Shown: positions 35,449-45,127 of the stretch, one piece after another
Position numbering within the stretch: the first letter of the stretch is position 1
Layout of the letters: every line of letters begins with the position of its first letter
Assembly (NCBI RefSeq): GCF_009905545.1
Contig: NZ_JAAALB010000012.1
Coordinates: forward strand, 100,650-164,649
DNA: 64,000 nt
Source: Cellulophaga sp. BC115SP
GTDB lineage: Bacteria > Bacteroidota > Bacteroidia > Cytophagales > Spirosomataceae
Reading direction: 5' to 3'
Translations under genes and position numbers: made by a program
Notes under the pieces: generated by a model
Seen by the model: only the letters and a program-made list of their open reading frames with translations
Told to the model about the DNA's origin: nothing
Databases searched by the model: none

Positions 35449-37341
35449 ATGCTTACGAGCCATTTTTTGTTGACATTTTCAAAAAGATATACCCTTTTGT
35501 TTTTCATCTTTTTGGGTGGAATTACTTCATGTCAAAAGAAGTCTAACAGCCCTTTGCATTTTGTGTCCGTTTCGAGTAGTCAGTCGCATATCGATTTTAG
35601 TAATATTTTGACAGAATCTGATTCTGTGAATTTTTACACGAATGAATATATGTACATTGGCTCAGGCGTAGGTGTTGGTGACTTCGATAATGACGGTTTA
35701 CAAGATGTGATTTTTGTAGGTAGTCAGGTGCGTCCTCGCTTGTATTTGAATAAAGGAAAAATGCAATTTGAGGACATCACTACGAAAGCTAATATTCCAG
35801 AGTTGTCTTGGTGTACAGGTGTGAGCATCGTAGACATTAATCAAGATGGATGGCAGGATATTTACCTTTGTGTTTCACACCATAAAAATCCTCAAAATCG
35901 AAGAAATATTTTATTGATTAATCAGAAAAATTTGATATTCAAGGAAGAAGCTCAAGCCTATGGACTGGCTGATGAAGGCTTTTCGACACAAGCTTGTTTT
36001 TTAGATTATGATAAAGATGGCGACTTGGATGTATATGTATTGAATCACCAACTATTTAATCCTCAACCCAATAAACTGGTTTCGCCAGATTCTTCTGGAA
36101 CATCGCCTGCTGCTGATCACCTTTATCAAAATCTTGGCTTTGATAAGAAATTAGGACATCCTGTTTTTCAGAACGTATCTCAGCAGACAGGTATTTTGGA
36201 AGATGGCTATGGCTTGGGAGTAACAGTTGCCGATTTTAACCAAGATACCTATCCTGATATCTATGTTGCCAATGATTATCTTGGTAATGATAAACTATGG
36301 TTGAACCAACAAAATGGAACTTTCAAAAATGTTATAGCTCAAGCCACACAGCATCAGAGCTATAACAGTATGGGGGTCGATGCCGCTGACCTCAACAATG
36401 ATTTGTTGCCTGATATCATGGTTTTGGATATGCTCCCACCCACCAATGAGCGTAAAAAAATGATGGCATTGGGTGTTAGTCCTGAGAAATATGATTTGCA
36501 AAGAAAATTGGGTTATCAACCTGAGTTTTCTCGAAATATGCTACAGCTTCATCGAGGAAATCAACGTGTGAATCAACAACAGATTCCTGTTTTTAGTGAA
36601 ATAGGTAATCTGGCTAGAGTGGCAGAAACAGATTGGAGTTGGAGTGTGCTTTGTGCTGATTTTGATAATGATGGCTGGAAAGACATACATATCACTAATG
36701 GATTAGCCAAGGATTTGACCAACAATGATTTTCTAAATTTTACCAAAGAAGCCCAACAAAGTAGTTACCAATTTGGCGGTGGAAACAATAGTTTAAATGC
36801 TTTTGACACAAAAAGTATTCATGATTTACGGAAAAAATTGGATGAATTTGGAGCCATTAAGCTGAATAACTTTTTCTTTAGAAATACTCAAAACCTTCAA
36901 TTTGAAGATATTACTCAAGATGTTGGACTCGAAAATCCTTCTATTTCGCATGGGGCTGCTTATGCCGATTTTGACAATGATGGTGATTTAGATTTAGTCA
37001 TCAATAATACTAATCAAAAGGCGTTTCTTTACCAGAATACCCTGAATGATGATAATGATAAGGTTCACTTTTTAACGATTACCTTAAAGGGAAATGAAGG
37101 AAATCTAGATGGTTTTGGTACAAAGGTTGAAATTTATACAGAAGGTAAAGTACAAATGCTCGAACAACAACCCGTTCGTGGATATGCTTCTTCTGTCGAA
37201 AATCGTTTACATATTGGCTTAGGAGAATCTAATCTAATTGATTCATTAATAGTAACTTGGCCTAATCAAAAAGTGCAAAAGATTTTTCGAGTAAAAGTAA
37301 ATACAAGCTTACTTTTAAAACAAAGTGATGCGAATGATTAA
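35449..37341 (+). CDS. FG-GAP/VCBS and UnbV-domain lipoprotein, N-terminal part (interrupted)
   Basis: A lipoprotein signal (lipobox ITSC-Q) leads into FG-GAP/VCBS repeats with calcium loops such as GDFDNDGLQD, VDINQDGWQD and LDYDKDGDLDV. An ASPIC/UnbV domain follows near 540-610 (GFGTKVEIY to HIGLGESN). The frame stops at a TAA (37339-37341) immediately after the UnbV domain, yet coding continues in the same frame to 38847. Full-length relatives are about 1100 residues (propeller, UnbV, propeller). It is therefore probably a nonsense-interrupted gene. Such proteins often travel with SusCD and may assist glycan capture. Confidence 0.75.
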   Translation: MLTSHFLLTFSKRYTLLFFIFLGGITSCQKKSNSPLHFVSVSSSQSHIDFSNILTESDSVNFYTNEYMYIGSGVGVGDFDNDGLQDVIFVGSQVRPRLYLNKGKMQFEDITTKANIPELSWCTGVSIVDINQDGWQDIYLCVSHHKNPQNRRNILLINQKNLIFKEEAQAYGLADEGFSTQACFLDYDKDGDLDVYVLNHQLFNPQPNKLVSPDSSGTSPAADHLYQNLGFDKKLGHPVFQNVSQQTGILEDGYGLGVTVADFNQDTYPDIYVANDYLGNDKLWLNQQNGTFKNVIAQATQHQSYNSMGVDAADLNNDLLPDIMVLDMLPPTNERKKMMALGVSPEKYDLQRKLGYQPEFSRNMLQLHRGNQRVNQQQIPVFSEIGNLARVAETDWSWSVLCADFDNDGWKDIHITNGLAKDLTNNDFLNFTKEAQQSSYQFGGGNNSLNAFDTKSIHDLRKKLDEFGAIKLNNFFFRNTQNLQFEDITQDVGLENPSISHGAAYADFDNDGDLDLVINNTNQKAFLYQNTLNDDNDKVHFLTITLKGNEGNLDGFGTKVEIYTEGKVQMLEQQPVRGYASSVENRLHIGLGESNLIDSLIVTWPNQKVQKIFRVKVNTSLLLKQSDAND

Positions 37342-38847
37342 GCAAATATCCATACTGTATTCTTTGAAGACAAAGGTATTGGACTTGATTTTGTACATCA
37401 AGAAACTTCTTTTTTTGATTACTATAATCGTCGATTACAACCTCAAAAGTATTCACAATTAGGTCCATGTCTTGCCAAAGGTGATGTCAATGGGGATGGG
37501 CTTGAGGATATTTTTGTAGGAGGAGCTTCTCGTCAAAATGGATGTTTTTTTATGCAGGAAAAAACGGGTGGTTTTAAAGCGCAAGTATTAGTTCAAACCT
37601 CAAAATTGCAAGAAGATTTGGCTTCGGTTTTGGTAGATACCGACAACGATGGCGATTTGGATTTGCTTCTGGCAGGTGGAAGTACCGAGTACCCAAGAGG
37701 CTATCAAAGTTCGGTACAATTATTTTTAAATGATGGGAAAGGCAATTTCCAACAGAATTTAATGGCAATCCCTGCACAGCTTCAAACTTTTTGTACTACC
37801 TTAGCAGTTGCAGACGTTGACCATGATGGCGACCAAGATATTTTTGTAGGTGGTCGTCTCGATGCCGAACATTTTCCTCAACTTCCTCAGAGTTATTTAT
37901 TGATTAACCAAAATGGTTTTTTTAAAGAACAAACCGCTCAATTAGCACCTGACCTTCTGTATGCTGGAATGATTACAGGGGCAGTTTGGACAGATTATAA
38001 TCACGATAATCAGATTGATTTAGTAATCGTAGGAGAATGGACTTCCGTTCAATTTTTCAAAAATCAACATGGAAAATTAAGCTTAGATATTGAAGCTAGC
38101 GAATTGACTCAAAGAAAAGGAATGTGGCGAAGTATTATTGCCAAAGACTTAGATGCCGATGGTGACCAAGATTTGGTGTTGGGAAATTGGGGAATGAATC
38201 AAAAATATCATATTTCAGAAACAAGACCGTATCATCTTTTTGCCAAAGATATTGACAATAATTGTACAAATGAGTTGCTTCCAGCCTACTTTTTGAAAAA
38301 CAAAACAGGAAATTTTGAATTGTATCCCGATTTAGACCGCAATCAATTTGCGGAACAAACGCCCACGATAAAAAAGAAATTTTTATTGCACCGCGATTTT
38401 GCTGAAATAAATATGATTGATTTATTGGAACATATTGGAAAAGAGTCACTTATTGATTTGAGCTGTGACTATGGTCAAAGCGTTTGGCTCGAAAATCAAG
38501 CAGGGAAGTTTGTCACGCATGAGTTACCCATTGAGGCTCAACTAGCGCCAATTAACGCTATCGAAGCTACTGATGTCAATGCCGATGGAATACTAGATTT
38601 GATTCTGGGAGGCAATGAATTTCAAACCGAAATAACCACAGGAAGAATTGACGCCAGTTATGGGTTAATTTTATTAGGAACAAAACAAAAGCGCTTTGTA
38701 CCTCAACCTATTGGTTATCAGGGTTTATTTTTAAGAGGTGACGTTAAGGCAATTCAACTCATTCGTAGTGCTCAGAAGTCTTATTTGGTGGTATCAGAAA
38801 ATAATCAAAGACTAAAATATTACGCTCTAAGTGATAATAAAGATTAA
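37342..38847 (+). pseudogene. C-terminal part of the same FG-GAP protein, without its own start
   Basis: Directly after the TAA the same frame reads ANIHTVFFEDKGIGLDF and on with no stop to 38847 (502 codons). It holds typical repeats (GDVNGDGLEDIFVGGA, DTDNDGDLDLLLAGG, DVDHDGDQDIFVGGR, DVNADGILDLILGGN). The first ATG is at 37552, inside a repeat, so independent translation is unlikely. One base change in the stop codon would restore a protein of 1132 residues. A sequencing error cannot be excluded from the sequence alone. Confidence 0.75.
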
Positions 38848-38990
38848 ATTAATAATATGTCTGTAATGCTCTTTGATTTGTCTTTTTGATTGTGAGTTTA
38901 ATCTAATAACTGATACACTATTAACCGATAATTTTTTTACTAAAAGCAATATACATACGAAACATTAACTTATCCCATTTATCTATTTAT

Positions 38991-40973
38991 ATGAACCGTA
39001 TAATAAAGACCGTTAGTCTATTTGTGGCTACCACTTTGTTGGCGCAAGCACAAGCACCTACTCCGATAAAGGTGAATGTTGCGCAACCAGTTTCAGAAAT
39101 ACAACCTACTATGTGGGGGATATTTTTTGAAGATATCAACCTCGGTGCCGATGGAGGTATTTATGCCGAATTGGTTAAAAACCGTTCTTTCGAATTCCAA
39201 AAACCATTGATGGGTTGGAAAATAGAAAGAAAAACTTTTCATGAAGGAGAAGTATTGATTCAAAATCGTGCTGATAAAAACACTGCCAACCCTCGCTTTG
39301 TGAGTGTTAAGGTTGAAAACGCACAAAAAGGAGACCTTGGATTGACCAATGAGGGTTTCCGTGGAATGGGTATCAAAAATGGATTAAGATATGATTTTTC
39401 CGTGATGTACCGCCAGTCAGGAAGTCCTGTTAAAGTTCATGCTGAGTTACTTGATGCCAAAGGACAAGTAATTGGAGAAGGTACGCTGACGCCATCTCAA
39501 ACGGATGGGCAATGGCATAGACAAGCTGTGAGTTTCAATGCCAAAGCTACTGAGGCAAAAGGTAAACTTCGTTTGTGGTTTGAAGGAAATGGTCAAATCG
39601 ACTTAGATATGATTTCTCTATTTCCAGAAGATACTTGGAAAGGACGCCCTGGAGGGATGCGTGCCGATATGATTCAGAAGTTGGCCGATTTAAAACCAGG
39701 CTTTATTCGTTTCCCTGGAGGATGTATTGTTGAAGGCTTTGATTTGAACAACCGTTACCAATGGAAAAAAACAATTGGCCCAATCGAAGAACGCCAATTG
39801 ATCATGAACCGTTGGAATATCGAGTTTGCACATCGTCCTGCACCAGATTATTTCCAAACTTTTGGTTTAGGATTTTTTGAGTATTTACAATTGGCAGAAG
39901 ATATTGGTTCTGAGGCACTTCCTATCTTAAACTGCGGTATGGCTTGCCAATTCAATTCGGCAGAAGTTGTACCTATGGATCAACTTGAACCGTATGTACA
40001 AGATGCCTTAGATTTGATTGAGTTTGCCAATGGCGATATCAATACTACTTGGGGAAAAGTTCGTGCGCAAATGGGGCACCCTGCACCTTTTAATCTGAAA
40101 ATGATGGGGGTTGGTAATGAAAACTGGGGACCACAATACATCGAGCGTTTGAAAGTATTCACGAAAGCTATCAAAGCAAAATATCCTAATTTCAAATTGA
40201 TAAATAGCTCTGGTACAGACCCTAACGGCGACCGTTTTGACTATTTGAATAAAGAATTGCGTGCTATGAACGCTGATTTTATTGATGAGCATTATTACCG
40301 TGCACCAGAGTGGTTCTTGAAAAATGCAGGGCGTTATGATAGCTACGATCGCAATGGTTCAAAAGTTTTTGCAGGAGAATATGCATCTCATACCAACAAT
40401 GGCGCTTCTGCTAGCAATCGTAACACTTGGAGAGCTGCGCTTTCTGAGGCTGCATTTATGACTGGCTTGGAACGTAATGCTGCTGTGGTTCAAATGGCTT
40501 CTTATGCTCCGCTATTTGCCCATGTTGAAGGTTGGCAATGGAATCCTGATTTGATTTGGGTGGACAACTTGCAATCATTTGGTACTCCAAGTTATTATGT
40601 ACAACAACTTTATTCATTAAACAAAGGCACACACGTTTTATCGATGACTCAAAATAATCAACCATTGATAGGACAAGACAGTTTGTATGCCTCAGCAAGT
40701 TGGGACAAAGCTAGTAATGAAATTATCTTGAAAATTGCGAACAATAATAGTCAAGCTCAAGTGCGTGAAATTCAATTGGATGGCGTAAAAAAACTAGATC
40801 CAAACGCTAAATTGATTGTGATGCAAAGTGATCCAAATGCCGTAAATACATTTGAGGAAGCCCTAAAAGTGAGTCCTTCTGAAAAGAAAATTTTGGTAAA
40901 TGCGAAGACTAAAAAAGTTAGTCTTGAATTAGCACCATATTCATTCTATGTGGTGAGGATAAAAACATTATAG
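38991..40973 (+). CDS. Secreted GH51 alpha-L-arabinofuranosidase with carbohydrate-binding domain
   Basis: A signal peptide (1-21) precedes a GH51 barrel interrupted early by a jelly-roll domain (about 80-210, like CBM4). Catalytic Glu377 in GNENWG is the acid/base and Glu463 in AGEYASH the nucleophile. A C-terminal beta domain closes the protein. It releases terminal arabinofuranose from arabinan or arabinoxylan side chains in the periplasm. It follows the FG-GAP gene by 143 bp and precedes a GH43 gene. Confidence 0.92.
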   Translation: MNRIIKTVSLFVATTLLAQAQAPTPIKVNVAQPVSEIQPTMWGIFFEDINLGADGGIYAELVKNRSFEFQKPLMGWKIERKTFHEGEVLIQNRADKNTANPRFVSVKVENAQKGDLGLTNEGFRGMGIKNGLRYDFSVMYRQSGSPVKVHAELLDAKGQVIGEGTLTPSQTDGQWHRQAVSFNAKATEAKGKLRLWFEGNGQIDLDMISLFPEDTWKGRPGGMRADMIQKLADLKPGFIRFPGGCIVEGFDLNNRYQWKKTIGPIEERQLIMNRWNIEFAHRPAPDYFQTFGLGFFEYLQLAEDIGSEALPILNCGMACQFNSAEVVPMDQLEPYVQDALDLIEFANGDINTTWGKVRAQMGHPAPFNLKMMGVGNENWGPQYIERLKVFTKAIKAKYPNFKLINSSGTDPNGDRFDYLNKELRAMNADFIDEHYYRAPEWFLKNAGRYDSYDRNGSKVFAGEYASHTNNGASASNRNTWRAALSEAAFMTGLERNAAVVQMASYAPLFAHVEGWQWNPDLIWVDNLQSFGTPSYYVQQLYSLNKGTHVLSMTQNNQPLIGQDSLYASASWDKASNEIILKIANNNSQAQVREIQLDGVKKLDPNAKLIVMQSDPNAVNTFEEALKVSPSEKKILVNAKTKKVSLELAPYSFYVVRIKTL

Positions 40974-41013
40974 CAAATCATTTGCGAATTTGATTCAATA
41001 TTAGGTTAGTTTG

Positions 41014-41049
41014 AAGGGGAAAATTAAAGCAATTTTCCCCTTTTTTTTT
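41014..41049 (+). terminator. Strong intrinsic terminator after GH51
   Basis: A perfect 12-bp stem (aaggggaaaatt 41014-41025, aattttcccctt 41031-41042) and a T-run through 41049 sit 15 bp before the next ATG. The GH43 gene downstream would be read only by read-through or its own promoter. Confidence 0.88.
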
Positions 41050-41063
41050 CAACTCCTCCAAAA

Positions 41064-42026
41064 ATGAAATCTATTTATATCGGTTGTATGGCACTACTGT
41101 TGTGGTGTCAATATGAAATTTCTTTGGCTCAAACTGAGCATCCTTATGTACATGATCCTAGTGCTGTTGTGAAGGAAGGTAATACCTTTTGGTATTTTTC
41201 GACTGGATGGGGAATTACGCCAGCATTTTCAAAAGATTTGAAACATTGGGAAACCAAAACGCCTCCCATATTCAAAAACGGAGAACATCCTGCTTGGATT
41301 GATAGCACTGTAAAAGGCTTCAAGGGGCATTTTTGGGCACCTGATGTGATTTTTATGAATGGAAAATATCATGTGTATTATTCATGTTCAACTTTTGGTT
41401 CCCCAACCTCTGCTATTGGATTGGTGACGTCATCAAGCCTTAATCCTGATAGTCACAACTACGGATGGACAGACCAAGGTATGGTCGTAAAGTCACAAGA
41501 GAAAAAGGATTTTAATGCCATCGATCCAAGCATTTTGAAAGATGCTGATGGACGGGTATATATGGCGTATGGTTCTTTTCATGCGGGTATTGCAGGGGTT
41601 GAGTTGGATACTTTAACAGGTAAGATCAAAGTGGGAGCTTCAATTGTAAAATTAGCTGGTGGTCGCGAATCCGATTGGGAAGCGTCCTGTTTGATTCGTG
41701 AAGGAAAGTACTATTATCTTTTCGTGAATAATGGCTTATGTTGTAAGGGTTTGAATAGTACCTATTATATCGTGGTGGGTCGTTCGGAAAACCCATTGGG
41801 ACCTTTCATAGATCAATCTGGTCGTAAGCTTACCGAAGGTGGCGGTACAGTTTTGCTTCGCAGTCAAGATACGAGGTTGGGACCTGGACATGTGGGATTA
41901 CTACGTGATGGAAAAAAACTTATTACTTCCATACATTTCTACGATGCTTTAGAAGAAGGAAAGTCAAAGTTTGGATTGATAAATATGAAATTCAAAAATG
42001 ATTGGCCAGTGCTTTCTTGGAAGTAA
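41064..42026 (+). CDS. Secreted glycoside hydrolase family 43, endo-1,5-alpha-L-arabinosidase type
   Basis: The 320-residue product has a signal peptide (about 1-22) and a single GH43 propeller with catalytic Asp in YVHDPSAV, Asp in AIDPSILK and Glu in DWEASCLI. The motif FWAPDVIFMNGKYHVYYSCS is typical of the endo-arabinanase branch. It would cut arabinan oligomers in the periplasm. It lies only 15 bp after a strong terminator. Confidence 0.9.
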   Translation: MKSIYIGCMALLLWCQYEISLAQTEHPYVHDPSAVVKEGNTFWYFSTGWGITPAFSKDLKHWETKTPPIFKNGEHPAWIDSTVKGFKGHFWAPDVIFMNGKYHVYYSCSTFGSPTSAIGLVTSSSLNPDSHNYGWTDQGMVVKSQEKKDFNAIDPSILKDADGRVYMAYGSFHAGIAGVELDTLTGKIKVGASIVKLAGGRESDWEASCLIREGKYYYLFVNNGLCCKGLNSTYYIVVGRSENPLGPFIDQSGRKLTEGGGTVLLRSQDTRLGPGHVGLLRDGKKLITSIHFYDALEEGKSKFGLINMKFKNDWPVLSWK

Positions 42027-42165
42027 CATAGATAGCCCATTTTTTCAAAACTGAATACTCCTATCCTTTTCTGTAGATGTTTAAGTATTCAAATCATTTG
42101 TTTACAGGGGCTTATGGGGTATAATTTTTATAATCTTCTAAATTTTTCTCATTATTTTTTGTATT

Positions 42166-42204
42166 AATCAAATATTTGATTTAAAATTGTGTCATAATAA
42201 CACG
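42166..42204 (+). promoter_or_regulatory. araR control region: 16-bp palindrome and AraR-like box
   Basis: A perfect palindrome aatcaaatatttgatt (42166-42181) is followed 6 bp later by TGTGTCATAATAACACG (42188-42204), which matches the araB and sigma-gene boxes. Self-control of araR through the second element is likely; the first may serve another regulator. Confidence 0.5.
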
Positions 42205-42242
42205 TTTTGAATAATCATAGCGATTTGTATTTCATAAATAGT

Positions 42243-42416
42243 GTATAGTGGGGGAATCACTGGTTCCCTTCACTTCCTGAAAAAGGATTAAAATTGAAAT
42301 AATTTCTTCATTTTAGTCCTTTTTTGAGTGAAAATAAGTTATTTCGATGTTTTAAAGTAGAAAATAAATCTCACAAGGCTTATTTTCCACTTTACCTTAA
42401 TCGAATAACTTATTTT
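42243..42416 (+). other. Three consecutive stem-loops in the araR leader
   Basis: First, ggggaatcactggttccc forms a small stem near 42251-42268 with outer gtg/cac pairs. Second, a 15-bp stem (42280-42294 with 42310-42325, ending in a T-run) is terminator-like. Third, a nested pair comprises an outer stem 42331-42348 with 42400-42416 (17 bp, one bulge) and an inner stem 42354-42367 with 42380-42393 (14 bp, one mismatch). No open frame is present. Confidence 0.6.
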
Positions 42417-42477
42417 ACTAGGAGTAATCAGGCTATTTATGACAAAGCCCAAAGCTTTATAAAAACTATAACAAATA

Positions 42478-43179
42478 ATGTTAACAAGATACAATCATAG
42501 TACTCGAATCCTTATAGCCCTCGACTGTATTGTATTTGGGTTTGATGGAGAAGAGTTGAAGTTATTATTAATCAAACGTGATTTTGAACCTGAGCGTGGC
42601 AAGTGGTCATTGATGGGTGGTTTCTTGAATGAGGATGAGGATTTAGAGGTAGCAGCCAACCGTATTTTGTACGACTTGACAGGTTTGAAGGATATATATT
42701 TCGAAGAAATTAAGACATTTGGTGAAATCAATCGTGACCCAGTGGAGCGAACAGTTTCAGTTTGTTTTTTTGCTTTGATTAATATCCACGCACACAGTCA
42801 GGATGCAGCAAAAGCACAAAATGCATTTTGGATTAGTCTGAAAGACCGCCCAGATTTGATTTTTGATCATAGCAATATGGTTGATTTGGCGCTTGAAAGA
42901 TTGCGATATCGTGCAGCCTTGCATCCGATTGGGTTTGAGTTATTGCCTGAGAAATTTACGATTCCTCAATTGCAAAAACTTTATGAAGCGATTTATGATA
43001 CGCCTTTGGACCGACGCAATTTTAGCCGTAAGATTCTATCGACAAAATTATTGATAGACACAGGCGAGAAAAACGAAAATTCGGCGACCAAAAAGGCGAT
43101 TTTATATAAATTAGATCAAGAAAAATATCAGAAACAGTTTAATGCTTTTCATTATTTTGTGTCTGATTTTAAAGTCTAA
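42478..43179 (+). CDS. araR: AraR, NUDIX-domain transcription regulator of arabinose use
   Basis: The 233-residue protein has an N-terminal NUDIX fold (about 10-135) and a C-terminal winged helix (about 150-230, FTIPQLQKLYEAIYDTPLDRRNFSRKIL). The Nudix box is degenerate (GGFLNEDEDLEVAANRILYD), lacking the REXXEE metal-binding residues, as in NrtR/AraR-type regulators that sense rather than hydrolyse. In Bacteroides a related AraR responds to L-arabinose. It is directly upstream of araB and is likely to repress araBAD. Confidence 0.85.
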   Translation: MLTRYNHSTRILIALDCIVFGFDGEELKLLLIKRDFEPERGKWSLMGGFLNEDEDLEVAANRILYDLTGLKDIYFEEIKTFGEINRDPVERTVSVCFFALINIHAHSQDAAKAQNAFWISLKDRPDLIFDHSNMVDLALERLRYRAALHPIGFELLPEKFTIPQLQKLYEAIYDTPLDRRNFSRKILSTKLLIDTGEKNENSATKKAILYKLDQEKYQKQFNAFHYFVSDFKV

Positions 43180-43320
43180 AGCACTAAAATACTAAGAGCG
43201 AATAAGTGAAGCCATATAAATCTGAATAGGACATGAGTATTTTGTAAATAACTTGTGCTTAGGGAAATAACAAAAGGTTTATAAGAAAAAATACTTATTC
43301 GCTTTTTTGAAAAATAAAAT

Positions 43321-43337
43321 TGTGTCAATTTAACGCA
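43321..43337 (+). promoter_or_regulatory. AraR-like box upstream of araB
   Basis: TGTGTCAATTTAACGCA, 41 bp before the araB ATG, matches the araR and sigma-gene boxes at most positions and shares the flanking AAAAT on its 5' side with the araR copy. Confidence 0.55.
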
Positions 43338-43378
43338 TTTGGCTGATTTCAGCTCGGCTTTAAACATATATTCAACGA

Positions 43379-45016
43379 ATGAAAAATCAATTTGTAATCG
43401 GAGTTGATTACGGAACAGACTCGGTAAGAGCATTGGTAGTAAATACCGCAACAGGCGAAGAAGTTGGTACAGCCGTTCATTATTATGCTCGTTGGAAGCA
43501 AGGTTTGTATTGCGACCCTGCTTCATCACAGTTTAGACAACACCCTTTGGATTATTTAGAGGGATTGCAAAATTCGATAGCTGGAGCATTAGAAGGTGTG
43601 AGCGATGAGGTAAAACAAAATATTGTAGGTATTTCGGTAGATACTACTGGCTCAACTCCCGTAGCTGTTGACCAAAACGGTACACCTTTGGCTTTGTTGC
43701 CAGAATTTGCTGAAAATCCGAATGGTATGTTTATTCTTTGGAAAGATCATACTGCCAATGCTGAAGCTGAGGAAATCAATCACTTGGCACATCATTGGGA
43801 TACGGATTTTACGAAATATGTTGGTGGAATTTATTCGTCTGAATGGTTTTGGGCAAAAATCCTTCGTACCCTACGTGTTGATGAAACCATTCGTGAAAAG
43901 GCGTACTCTTGGGTAGAACACTGTGACTGGATTTCGGCCGTATTGACAGGAAATACCGATCCAATCGCCATGAAAAGAAGCCGTTGTGCTGCGGGTCATA
44001 AAGCTCTTTGGCATCAAGAGTTTGAAGGTCTTCCTTCTGAAGAATTTTTGACAAAATTAGATCCACTTTTGGGTGGGTTAAGAGATAGACTTTTTAGCGA
44101 AACTTATACTTCAGACAATAGTATGGGTACCATTTCAAAAGAATGGGCTGATAAACTAGGTATTTCAGATAAAGCTGTAATTGGTGTAGGTGCTTTTGAC
44201 TGTCACATGGGGGCAGTTGGGGCAGACATTCAACCTTACTCTTTGTGTAAAGTAATAGGAACGTCTACTTGCGACATGTTGGTAGCACCAAACGAGGAAA
44301 TTGGACATTTGTTGATTCGTGGTATTTGTGGTCAAGTAGATGGTTCAATAATTCCTGGCATGTTAGGAATGGAAGCTGGACAATCGGCATTTGGCGATTT
44401 GTATGCTTGGTTCCAAAAGGTGATTGTAGGACCTGTGCGTGATTTATTGGGTCAGGAAGCAGCCGACAAACTTAGCGCCGAATTGATTCCTTACCTTTCA
44501 GAAAAAGCTTTGGAATTGCCTGTAAAAGCTACCGATATTGTCTCTGTTGACTGGATGAATGGTCGTCGTACACCCGATGCAAATCATACCCTCAAGGGAG
44601 GAATCATTGGCTTAAACTTGGGTAGCGATGCTGTGAAAATCTTTAAATCGCTAGTTGAGGCAACCGCTTTTGGAGCTCGTGCTATTTCTGACAGATTCCA
44701 ACAAGAAGGTGTACCTATCAAGCAAGTTATTGCCATTGGTGGAGTAGCCAAAAAATCACCATTTGTAATGCAAACCTTGGCAGATGTATTGAATATGCCG
44801 ATTAAGGTAGCGAGTTCAGATCAGGCTTGTGCTTTGGGTGCAGCGATTTGTGCTTCGGTTGCAGCTGGTGTATATCCAGATATGGCCTCGGCACAGAAAA
44901 ATATGGCTTCAGCATTTGATGCAACTTACGAACCTCGTCCAGAAGTTGTGCCTATCTACGAAGCATTATATCAAAGATACCAAGGCATCGGTCAGTATAT
45001 CGAGGAGAATATATAA
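43379..45016 (+). CDS. araB: L-ribulokinase
   Basis: The 545-residue FGGY kinase begins FVIGVDYGTDSVRALVV (phosphate 1 motif) and has the family GTSTCDMLVAP, GQSAFGDLYAWF, and a GGVAKKSPFVMQTLADVLNMPI motif near the C-terminus. Length and motifs match bacterial AraB, which phosphorylates L-ribulose to L-ribulose-5-phosphate. araA follows after 111 bp. Control by AraR through the box at 43321 is likely. Confidence 0.95.
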   Translation: MKNQFVIGVDYGTDSVRALVVNTATGEEVGTAVHYYARWKQGLYCDPASSQFRQHPLDYLEGLQNSIAGALEGVSDEVKQNIVGISVDTTGSTPVAVDQNGTPLALLPEFAENPNGMFILWKDHTANAEAEEINHLAHHWDTDFTKYVGGIYSSEWFWAKILRTLRVDETIREKAYSWVEHCDWISAVLTGNTDPIAMKRSRCAAGHKALWHQEFEGLPSEEFLTKLDPLLGGLRDRLFSETYTSDNSMGTISKEWADKLGISDKAVIGVGAFDCHMGAVGADIQPYSLCKVIGTSTCDMLVAPNEEIGHLLIRGICGQVDGSIIPGMLGMEAGQSAFGDLYAWFQKVIVGPVRDLLGQEAADKLSAELIPYLSEKALELPVKATDIVSVDWMNGRRTPDANHTLKGGIIGLNLGSDAVKIFKSLVEATAFGARAISDRFQQEGVPIKQVIAIGGVAKKSPFVMQTLADVLNMPIKVASSDQACALGAAICASVAAGVYPDMASAQKNMASAFDATYEPRPEVVPIYEALYQRYQGIGQYIEENI

Positions 45017-45020
45017 ATAG

Positions 45021-45085
45021 CAGTCGGCATTCAGCAGTCAGCTTTCAGTTTTTCCCGATAGCCGACTGCCGATAGCCGATTGCCA
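45021..45085. repeat. Degenerate 7-bp tandem repeats in inverted halves
   Basis: Between araB and araA, four heptamers (cagtcgg, cattcag, cagtcag, ctttcag, 45021-45048) are followed by an inverted set of four (cgatagc, cgactgc, cgatagc, cgattgc, about 45056-45083). The halves can pair imperfectly into a hairpin. Confidence 0.55.
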
Positions 45086-45127
45086 AATCTAGTTCCAAAA
45101 AAATATAACATCAAGACAATCAGAACA

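Noticed and set aside
37552..38847. Independent 431-residue gene starting at 37552
   Set aside because: The frame is open back to 37342 with family-specific sequence, and the ATG falls inside a repeat; it is the tail of the upstream protein.
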